Of a stretch of DNA of 64,000 nucleotides, positions 55,645 through 64,000 are shown piece by piece. The first letter of the stretch is position 1; the number at the start of each line of letters is the position of its first letter. Origin of the DNA: Isoetes taiwanensis (Eukaryota; Streptophyta; Lycopodiopsida; Isoetales; Isoetaceae). Both the position numbers and the translations under genes were made by a program. The stretch covers positions 8,330,323 through 8,394,322 of the forward strand of contig JAJEKV010000060.1 in NCBI GenBank assembly GCA_021234155.1. Reading direction: 5' to 3'. The notes beneath the pieces were generated by a model, which was given only the letters and a program-made list of their open reading frames with translations, ran no database searches and was not told where the DNA came from.

Positions 55645-55975
55645 AAACAAAGAAGAAGAAGCATATTTTTACCTGATTAGCTCTGGGCTGATAACTGCGT
55701 AAGCCGATGAAGTCTGCCATGTTATGACAAAATAGGCACAGTTGGAGTATATAACATGTTTTCCTATATCCGTACTCCCCTAGACGATTGGGATACCCCT
55801 AATAAACCATGTATAAAACAAAAAAGAAGCATATTTTTACCTGATTAGCTCAGGGCTGATAAATGCATAAGCCAATGAAGTCTACCAATATGGGCCAAAT
55901 AGGCACGGGAGGAGTATATAACATATTTTCTTATATCCATACTCCCCTAAACGATTGGGATACCCCTCAAAACTA
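55645..55975. repeat. Two-copy 168-bp tandem duplication
   Basis: GCATATTTTTACCTGATTAG starts at 55661 and again at 55829. The copies continue through AGGCAC..GGAGTATATAAC and ATACCCCT with scattered substitutions. Confidence 0.8.
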
Positions 55976-56209
55976 TATGTAAAAACGGCAACAAACATTG
56001 CCTTATAAATTTCCACAATTGTAGAGCCTTTTAGCGACATTAATCTTAGATTCTAGATTCTAAACCTGGGACCACCTATGATTTTTAATTATGAAATATA
56101 GATATATTTAAGGTTTGGAATATGAAATACAAGGACTCGAACCTCTAAAGAAATAATTTAATATCCTAATAAGAATGCTTTAAGCAATGCAACCATCAAA
56201 CTAACACGT

Positions 56210-56480
56210 TTTTTTTTTTTTGAAGAACTATGTCATCAATATATTAAAAGAATGGTAATGTTAAAAAGCAAGTGAGGAGGAAGGAGAACTGCCCCAAAGA
56301 GACATCGATACCTCGACACTCCACAACAAACTCACAAAAAAACTGCAACTCTACTACTGTACAAACCGACCATCACCATCTACAACACCAAAAAGTCCCG
56401 TCAAATGGTAAACTTCCGCTCTACTAATCCCGGGAACACCAGAAAGCGGGAACTAATCACCAGAAAACTAATACGTTTCT
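56210..56480 (-). mobile_element. Possible LINE/SINE 3' end remnant
   Basis: A run of 12 T followed by GAAGAACTATGTCATCAATA would be a poly-A-tailed 3' end on the minus strand. The sequence up to about 56470 differs in composition (CA-rich) from its surroundings. No coding domain is present, so this is weak. Confidence 0.25.
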
Positions 56481-56590
56481 TCAATGGAGTCTATGTTAGT
56501 TTTCCCATTCAAGTGTTTTAGGGGTACGGCCTATGATCTTCGAAATTGTGATTTATGCATCAATATCAAATCCCCTTGGAACCCCCTGGT

Positions 56591-56775
56591 ATTGTGAACC
56601 ATTGGTTTAGTTTGGTGCATGCGTGTTCTTGGACATACATGCATAGTATCTTCTGTGAACCATTGGTTTGGTTTAGTGCATGCATGTTCTTGGACATGCA
56701 TGCATAGTATCTTCTGTGATCCATTGGTTTGATTTGGTGCATGCATGTTCTTGGACATGCATGCATAGTATCTTC
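56591..56775. repeat. 61-bp minisatellite, three copies
   Basis: GTGAACCATTGGTTT followed by GGTGCATGCATGTTCTTGGA begins near 56594, 56655 and 56716, a period of 61 bases. The unit contains a self-complementary ACATGCATGC stretch and stays open on the minus strand because 61-bp steps cycle through frames. Confidence 0.85.
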
Positions 56776-57239
56776 ATATGGCCTGCTGTTCTTGGCCCCA
56801 ACCCTCTCTTGTGTGTGACACATTCGAAGTTTTTTTATCATGGAGTTTTTTGCCACGACGAAAATCATGCTAATCCTTTGTGTACAAACAATGTTAGGTA
56901 TGGTTCCGAGCCTTTCAATCCATGCCTATATTGTTTGAATAGTATGTTCAATCGGTTTTCACAGGTCTATTTTTGGTGCATTCAATTGGTTTTTGCAAGT
57001 CTATGACTTATTTGAGCAAGGCATTCCTTTACTATATGCCGAGCATATGAAACTCCAAGCCCCTACATAATCTGTTGGCAGGGCATATAACTGTAATTCC
57101 ACTCTGAATTCCATATAAACCCATCGAAATAGCATGCAAATCTGTGTTTGTTTGCGAAAAAAATAACTAGATAGGGTCCCTTCAATAAACCTAAAGCTGA
57201 AAATAGACATCAAAAGATTTTTTATTGTAATGAAGGAAT

Positions 57240-58019
57240 GTCCATTTTTTAAGCCTGCCTTTATTATTCTCAATGCTTTTCCGTTTGTCCTTATTTTGCA
57301 TCTTCAAGACTCAAATTACTAATGTCAATGTAAATGGCCTTGGCAAAATGACTACAGGCACAACGATGCTTCGTAACTCAACACACATTCCCCACACATT
57401 CCTCACACACATTTCCTACACATTCCCCACAGATTTTGTACATAATTCATACAAATACAACATTAAACCATTGAAATAGCTATTAACAAACTAAACCATT
57501 GGATTAAACCCCAAATCCCCCAATTGTTTTTGCTGATATTCGTACAGGGCGTCGAACGGAAGGCTTGAACTGTATCGTATGATGTCGATTTCGGGCGATC
57601 TTGGCCATCGTTAGGTGCGACTCATTTTTAGCAAGTTTTAGTTAACTGTCAGTTAGGAATACAGAATTATTGTAAAGGTTGTAAAGCGCATTATACGCAT
57701 ATACTGGCGTATGTATTGGAGCTCCTTGCCTCCGTTGGATGCCCCGTATGAATATCAGCAAAAACAATTGGGGAATTTGGGAGGTTTAATTCAGTGGTTT
57801 AGTTTGTTAAAGGCCATTTCAATGGTTTAATGTGTTGTATTTGTACGGAATATATACGGAATGTGTGGGGAATGTGTGTGGGAAATGTGTGGGGAATGTG
57901 TGTTGAGTTACGATTGCCAAGGCAATTTCCATTGACATTAGTAATTTGAGTCTTGAAGATGCAAAATAAGGACAAAGAAAAAACATTGAGAATAATAAAG
58001 GCGGGCTTAAAAAATGGAC
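57240..58019. mobile_element. Fold-back element with long terminal inverted repeats
   Basis: The left arm (57240 to about 57555) starts GTCCATTTTTTAAGCCTGCC and the right arm (about 57740-58019) ends GGCGGGCTTAAAAAATGGAC. They pair over about 280-310 bases, including AAACAATTGGGG and an ACACATTCCCCACACATTCC array, leaving a unique centre of about 190 bases. No transposase is present. Long TIRs recall MULE-type or foldback transposons. No clear target duplication was found. Confidence 0.75.
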
Positions 58020-58024
58020 CTCCA

Positions 58025-58601
58025 TGTTTAGGGTCTAGGTTTGGAATCACCTGTGAGACATGCCTCTATGAGAACCCCTGAATCAAGCAGGAAAATCCTA
58101 GCTGAGTGTCATGCGGGATTTTGCAAAAAGAACAGAAAGAGAGAAAAAGAGAGAACAGAACCGAAGAGACAATATGCAGAAATATAACTTCCTTGATATC
58201 AATCAGAGTACATGAACCCTCGTCAAGCGAGAGGAATAAAGCGAGACAAGGCTAAAATCTCATCTAAAAACTCAAGATCTATTACTGATATATATAATAC
58301 AATGGCCTCAGGACCAAAATAGGTAGATGGCAGATCTCGGTCACCAATTCCTGGATCAACGCATGTTTTCAGGGAATCTAGCAGTGCCTTCATTAGTGCC
58401 TGGAATCCTAGTAACTTAGGGCCGCACTCCCTGGAGGCCGTCATTTGTCCGTTCTGACTCTATTCTTTGATGGGGGCATGGACTTCTGTTTGGCTTTGGG
58501 GGGGCATGGGTATGCTACCTGATGCTTGACCTACTCCCTTGTTTCTGGCCTACTGCGTGGAACTTAAGAATAGCCATGTGCCTGGTGATACAGGACTAAC
58601 A
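58025..58601 (-). repeat. Gypsy-3 3' LTR
   Basis: 577 bases with TG...CA ends, and AGAGAGAAAAAGAGAGAAC and TATATATAA boxes in positions matching gypsy-2. Confidence 0.8.
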
Positions 58602-58861
58602 CTCCCCCCCCACCAAAGAACACTCAGAGGAGAGAAAAGCAGGAACAGTCTCGGGAGGTGGGAATCCAAGAACCTTCTCAAAGTCATCATGTCGACTATG
58701 AGGGCGTGCCTCAGTGTGATACCTATGGATAAGATCTTGCCTATCTTTGAGCGCGTCAGAAGTATGTACCCCAATTGAAGGTGACGCATCAATAAGAAAC
58801 CCAGACTGCGACATATCTTCAAAGGCACGGTTGGCTTCTGCGGGGACATACTGGCATTTGA

Positions 58862-60404
58862 TTAGGAGACAAGTCTGAAGACAAAAGGCACCAGCACTGG
58901 CGTTAGAACTGCAGTAGTAGATAGGGCACTTCCGCGCAATAGAACACTGAAGGAGACACTTTGGGGCTGCACAGAATCCAGGTTGACGGTGAATTGAGGG
59001 ATCAGGAGACGTAATAGCATGCTCCAGAAATTGTGTGAGGCCCCAGACTGCTTGAGGGGGGGTTTGCCAACCTCGTTCATTGGGAATATAGATCCAATTT
59101 CGAGTATGCTCAAATGTTTCTCCTTCCTGCTAGACAGAATAATGCACAAAGCGTGGATCCCACCGAAGATCTGTAGAATTGTGAGGGGGGGTCAAATCAA
59201 TGTGACCAACCAGAGTCTTGGTCCAAAAGGAGGAGCGCCAATCTGACGTTAGAAATTGACGGCGTGGAGGTGCTCCTAATGATGCATACTGATGGTTTTG
59301 TGGAGGAGGCTGCATCATGGACTGCTGAGCTTGATCACGGAATTCTTGAAGGAGATCAGCATCTACTGACACCATCGTTCCCAATCAGAACACGAAAAAA
59401 GAGTGTTGACAAGAGGAGGAATCCAGTCCGTGAGAATGGTCTCACTTTCAAGATATGCACGGAGAGTGTTGAAACCTCCAATATGCTATAAATATATTTG
59501 AGAAAACTGAATTCCCATATCTTCATGCAAATTCTTGCGAACCTGTTGCAGAGTTTCTGCAATCTAGAGTGGCAGGTGATGAGCAAGCTCAGGCATGTAC
59601 TCGACCTTGAGGGCGTTGGTCCATGTCTGATCATGAAGATATTTGTTCTCGGGCATCAAAAACCATTTTGCATCAGGGTTGCCTTGAAAAGCACGGTTTG
59701 GACCATCAGTGAATTTGTCTTGGATGTCTGCCAAATAAAAATCATAAATCACATACGCCATGGGTTGAACCAGATGAAAGATGAAGAATTCAAGATCATC
59801 ATAAGTAATAAGCCCATATATCAGGAGAGCACACAGAAAACCTTTATCTTCAATGGAGAGATCAGGCCAAATGGTGAGAAAATCATTAGTGCTGAGAGAT
59901 CCTCCAAGCTTGCCATTAGCACAATACCACTTAAGCATAAAAAGATGTCGTCGAGAGACCACATAATCCAGATAGCTCGTTGGTGTGGAAAAATCATCGG
60001 GAACATGGACTGCTAATGAAATATAGGTCTCGTGCTACTTCTAAGCATCTTCAGCAGACTGAATGGCCTGCTGCAATTGGTGTTCCATGTCACAAATCTT
60101 ATTGTATGATATTCCTATGAGAATGCGTGGCATGTGATGATGACGGGCCTTGAGTGGAGAGCTGCAACTGAAGGCTCGCAAGTTCTGTGTCATCAATCAA
60201 CTTCTATTTCTGAGGATCGAGAAGCTGAGTTTGCAACTGAACTGCTATTAGTTGGCCTTCTAAAGCAGACATGCGAATTTCAGTTTGTTCGACAGCATGT
60301 AGCTGACGGGTGTACTCATTGTGTAATCCTGTATACAGGGTCTGACTGTCAGCCAGAATTTTATCTTTGTCTTTAAGTTGAGCCAGAAGTTCTTGGATAG
60401 TACC
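58862..60404 (-). pseudogene. Gypsy-3 third ORF, C-terminal part
   Basis: A coiled coil (60419-60204: LAQLKDKDKILADSQTLYTG) is followed by VSRRHLFMLKWYCANG, FLTIWPDLSIEDKGFLCALL, YMPELAHHLPL and TDLRWDPRFVHYS. These align in order with the gypsy-2 third ORF (VARRHLFLSKWH, FLRIWPELSIEDKGLCCALV, YMPELANHLSLW, TDLRWDPRFVRRS). Frames are interrupted several times. The protein is not an integrase or RT part; its role is unknown. Confidence 0.65.
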
Positions 60405-61040
60405 TGTTAGGATCAACAATGTCTAGCTAACTCAAATTATTCTTTGACAATGCAACTTTGAATTATATTCAAAGTGAAGTTATAACTCATACAACCATTG
60501 AAAAATGAAAGAGAACTTTAATCAATGTATTGATAACTATCCGACAGCTCGAGCATTCATATTTCTTATGAATCCATTACATCCGAATGAGTTTATCTGT
60601 CTATTCTCCTTCCATTTAAGTTCAGGCTCCGATCCACAAGGAATCGGCACCGATCAAGCCACTATCGGCCCGCTACATTCTAAGTTTGAATTGGAGCTTG
60701 GCGGATTCTCATTCGACCGAGAATGAGAATTATTTCCATCAAATAAACCTAAGGTTCATACCCCATCAATGTTAACCATTGAACCATACCTTTGATCATC
60801 ACAGTTCTTAGCCACTACCACTAGATGACTAACAGCCTGCAACTTTGTCCATGTTTTTCACAATGCTTAGGTATCACAGATATGTCTATCACAATCTGTA
60901 TCTTCCCCTTTTTTTTATGATCTCAGGCTGTCAACATAAGAACCTATAATGAGTCTGTATTCAGCACTTTATAAGAATTATCTTAATTCACCACTGTAAA
61001 TCATTCAAGCATTATTATAATATGAACCTTAACTCTCACA
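60405..61040 (-). repeat. Copia 3' LTR
   Basis: 636 bases, TG...CA ends. The next LTR lies outside the window. Confidence 0.75.
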
Positions 61041-61358
61041 TTCCCCTTTCATATTATAATCTCTGCAACTTATTAGCCTCCTCAAAAGTCTGAACCTTGC
61101 ATCTGCCAGTGGCTTAGTAAGAATATCTGCCAGTTGCTGATCTGTATGCACATATTGAACATGTATAATATTTTCATTACTAAATCCCTGATGAACCTTA
61201 ACTCTCACATTCCCCTTTCATATTATAATCTCTGCAACTTATTAGCCTCCTCAAAAGTCTGAACCTTGCATCTGCCAGTGGCTTAGTAAGAATATCTGCC
61301 AGTTGCTGATCTGTATGCACATATTGAACATGTATAATATTTTTATTTACTAATCCCT
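61022..61358. repeat. 169-bp tandem duplication across the copia LTR/PPT border
   Basis: ATGAACCTTAACTCTCACAT starts at 61022 and again at 61191; both copies end in TCCCTG followed by ATGAA. The unit covers the last 19 bases of the LTR, the polypurine tract and about 140 bases of internal DNA. Confidence 0.85.
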
Positions 61359-61395
61359 GATGAAATGTGCCTCCAATTCAATATGCTTAGTTCTC

Positions 61396-63184
61396 TCATG
61401 GAATATGGGATTCTTTGTCATTGCAATGCAGCTTTGGAGAATACAAACTTAAAGGATCACTTTGATGTATTCCCAACTCATTCAACAATCTTCTGCTCCA
61501 GACAATCTCCTTTGCTGCAAGAGTGATTGCAGAATATTCTGCTTCAGCAGATGAGAGAGCTATAGCATTTTGCTTTTTGCATTTCCATGAGATAGGTCCT
61601 CCACCTAACATTAAAATAAACCCTGAAGTAGACTTTCTTTCATCAAGGTCGCCTCCCCAATCTGAATCACAATATGATTCTAATTTTAGATTGTTCGAAT
61701 CATACATAAAACCATGATTGATAGTTCCCTTCAAGTATCTAATGACTCTTTTTGCTGCCTGCCAATGCATTATTCCAAAGTTGTTATTGTATCTGCTCAA
61801 TATGTTAACAACAAAGGATATGTCTGGTCTGGTACAATTTGTCAGATAGAGTAGACAACCAACCAATTCCCTGTAAGGTAATTCTTGTACTTCAATTCTT
61901 TCTTTATCATTCTGGGGACAATGTTCTTTTGACAATCTACTTCCTGGCACCATAGGAGTTTTCACAGCTTTACAATCTTCCATGTTAAACCTTCTTAGTA
62001 TTCCCATGATGTTTTGACTCTGAGACAATGCCATTATTTTGTTCTTCCTGCCTCTTTGTACTTCAATACCTAGGAATTTTTTTAATTCCCCTAAATCTGT
62101 CATTTTGAACTTGTTCTTCAGTATATCTTTGCATTTTTACAATATGCTCAAGTTACTGCTTACCATTACATTGTCATCAACATACAATGCTATGTAGCAG
62201 AATTCTGAATCTTCACTAAACAAATAGACATTCCCATCATCTTTGAGTTTTATGAATCCTTGTTCTCTTAAATATGAATCCATACATAAGTACCACTGTC
62301 TTGGGGATTGTTTCAATCCGTACACTGCCCTTTTTAATTTCCAAACCTTGTCTTTCCCTTGTTCAAAGCCAGGGGGCTGCTTCATGTAAATATCTTCTTC
62401 CGATTTTGCATTAAGTAAGGCAGTGTATGGTGTGCCTCCAGATCTTTTGCATTTGCCATTGCTAGCAGCATTCTAATGCTTGTCAATTTCACAATAGGAG
62501 AAAATGTATCCTCATAATCAATCCCTGGTTTTTGAGAGAATCCTTGTGCTACAAGTCTGGCCTTATGTTTGATTAAGTTTCCTTCATTTTCTTGTTTCAC
62601 TTTAAAAATCCATTTGCAGCCAACTGCACTTCTGCCCTTAGGAAGATCTGTTAATTCAAATGTTTTTGTTCTCTTGAAAGCATTTAACTCCTCTTCCATA
62701 GCATTAATCCATTCCTTTGCCTCTGAGCTATTCAAAGCTTCTTCAACTGTCTTAGGTACTTCAAAATCAATCATTGCCAATATTTCTATAAGATTTATTT
62801 CATTTGCATTATGTTTTAACCTCCTACTTCTACCTGTTGAATCCCTGCCAAATAATTCATTACTAACCTCTTTTGCTTCATCTTGTAATAATTGTGCATT
62901 TGTCCTCCTTGTAGGCTTAGCCTTGCCCTCGATTCTTTGCTCCTCATTTTCTTCTTGTACTTGTATTTCCTGCAAATTAGTGGCTTCATTTTCCTGCAAA
63001 TCTTCTGGGTTAGTTTCAGAATTATCATCATCATATATATTGGACAACCTTTCTAGTTGTTCCAGATTTTGAGCTGTTTCCCTTTCTTCTATTGGTGCAG
63101 CAGGTAATTTTATATCTTTGTAGTGTTGTCCTTCATCAAAAAGGACATCCCTACTGATCACAACTTTCCTTTTAGCAGGGTCAA
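61396..63184 (-). pseudogene. Copia pol: reverse transcriptase and RNase H
   Basis: From 63184 the frame reads DPAKRKVVISRDVLFDEG (C-terminal end of the integrase region), a charged linker, then RT with AMEEELNAFKRTKTFELTDL, VGCKWIFKVKQENEG, KARLVAQGFSQKPGIDYEDT and FSPIVKLTSIRMLLA. After a small deletion/frameshift at about 62385 it continues MKQPPGFEQGKDKVWKLKRA, VYGLKQSPRQWY and the catalytic IALYVDDNVMV. After an in-frame TAA near 62136 come MTDLGELKKFLGIEVQRG and RNase H (LESYCDSDWGGD, SWKCKKQNAIALSSAEAEYS) to 61396. Three lesions show inactivity. Confidence 0.85.
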
Positions 63185-64000
63185 TGTGACGTCCCCTACT
63201 CCTTATACGATGCCCGCATTGTATTCGAAGGAGGAGCATTCCCCCGGCAACTGCCTGACAGGGGCCATCCACCCGACTCTACTCCCATGGGGCGAGCCAA
63301 AGAAGGGAAGAGTGGATGTGTCATTCACCCGCCTTCCATCGGTCGACCTATCTCAAGGAAGCGTGAGTAAACAAACGTGAGCACAACTAACAATATACAA
63401 TCACCATAGAGATAGCAACATCATAGAGATAACAATACCTTCATAGCAACAACAACAAGGGGAGTCCCTACCCAGGGCTCCGACTCAAGAGGGATGACTG
63501 ACGGCTAGGTCTCCAGAGTTCATTGCAGACAGAATTCATGGCAATGGATTTGGCTGGCATAGAACATGGCTTAGGGTAGTCCACTCCATCCGCCCCTCCC
63601 GTGCACACTTTGCAGAGTAGGCTGAAAAGTGTTGGGACTTGACCGTAGCCTGCCGGGTGAATAGCCAAAGGGGCTACTACTGCTGGAATGCATCTCCCCA
63701 GCCCCGATGAGGCAGGAAGAGAGTTTCCTCTCCTCCAGAGGCATCCATGCTCATCGCAGGCGGCTAGAGGGCCACTGCCCTTATTCGACTTGAACTCACT
63801 GGAAGGTCATATTCACCACCCCACGAGTGTCGAGCTCATGCCTTGCCCACACGCAGTGACAAGCCATTAAGCCTAGCCCGCAGAGACCCCCGATAGGCCT
63901 TACTACCAGAGGGGTCAGTCCGCGATGAGACAAGTTCCTCCTTATCAACCGGCCTTGCCCCTTCACCCACAGCCAGGTGGGCTCCTGTGCACGGGCCGCA
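63185..64000. mobile_element. GC-rich insertion, probably an LTR (start of another retroelement)
   Basis: Copia coding sequence stops abruptly and is followed by TGTGACGTCCCCTACTCC, a typical LTR opening. Base composition rises to clearly GC-rich up to the window end, unlike its surroundings. No coding domain is recognised, and the other end lies outside the window. Confidence 0.45.

Larger units (their letters stand above)
58025..60404 (-). mobile_element. Gypsy-3: 3' portion of an element related to gypsy-2
   Basis: The LTR 58025-58601 (TGTTTAGGGTCTAGG to GGACTAACA) is homologous to gypsy-2 LTRs. It is followed by a polypurine tract (GGTGGGGGGGGAG on the minus strand). Only the third-ORF region is left before the copia element begins at 60405; RT and gag would lie beyond the copia insertion, outside the window. 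Confidence 0.8.
60405..63184 (-). mobile_element. Ty1/copia element, 3' part
   Basis: The LTR 60405-61040 (TGTTAGGATCAAC to AACTCTCACA) is followed by the purine tract GAAAGGGGAA (minus strand, 61041-61050) and minus-strand RNase H and RT. The element breaks off at about 63184, where GC-rich foreign DNA begins. It sits inside gypsy-3. Confidence 0.85.

Noticed and set aside
56531-56868. Cys/Met/His-rich repeated peptide on the minus strand
   Set aside because: It is the translated 61-bp minisatellite; no start context, no conservation.
57273-58050. Two open frames of similar sequence on opposite strands (Thr/His/Pro-rich)
   Set aside because: They are translations of the two arms of the fold-back element, not genes.

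Overview
The window is nuclear DNA of a land plant with a large, repeat-rich genome. Evidence for this: GT-AG introns, plant-type proteins (a CPR5 homologue, a PPR fragment, an ANP/NPK1-type MAPKKK fragment, a plant UHRF1BP1-like lipid-transfer fragment), and nested Ty3/gypsy and Ty1/copia elements. The mix of DNA transposons (pogo, a tyrosine-recombinase remnant, an Ulp1-bearing element) suggests a fern or another non-angiosperm. That placement is inference; no marker gene settles it.

Layout. 1-741: four exons of a truncated BLTP/UHRF1BP1-like gene. 1776-4150: decayed transposon-type ORFs on the minus strand. 5590-6348: a Crypton-like tyrosine recombinase remnant. 6841-7137: a MITE directly upstream of the only convincing intact host gene, a six-exon CPR5-like gene (7238-10504). 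11990-12520 and 14522-14870: PPR and MAPKKK pseudogene fragments. 16256-20684: a complete but inactivated pogo-type transposon with TA target duplication. 21190-22200: an inverted relative of the 3.3-4.15 kb ORF.

22913-50861 is a Russian-doll nest. Gypsy-1 (minus strand, 2.74-kb LTRs, internal region 25657-29278) has its right LTR split twice. One insertion is a 7.8-kb DNA transposon (30092-37893, TSD AGAA, TIR core GCTAGGGTGTCT). The other is a complete second gypsy element (38322-49345, TSD CTTAA). The three right-LTR pieces add up to the length of the left LTR, which confirms the reading. The DNA transposon is the most unusual object. On its minus strand it carries a multi-exon gene joining a coiled coil, a RING-like finger and a C-terminal Ulp1 (C48) protease, followed by an FCP1/NIF-like phosphatase gene. 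On its plus strand it carries a Cys-rich ORF that may be part of the transposase.

50862-57239: an orphan exon, a palindromic minisatellite, a tandem duplication and a 61-bp minisatellite. 57240-58019: a fold-back element. 58025-60404: the 3' part of a third gypsy element related to gypsy-2. 60405-63184: the 3' part of a copia element. 63185-64000: a GC-rich, probably LTR-type insertion that cuts the copia element.

Most coding sequence here is transposon-derived and carries frameshifts or stops. Only the CPR5-like gene and perhaps the FCP1-like and Cys-rich genes of the 7.8-kb element look largely open.
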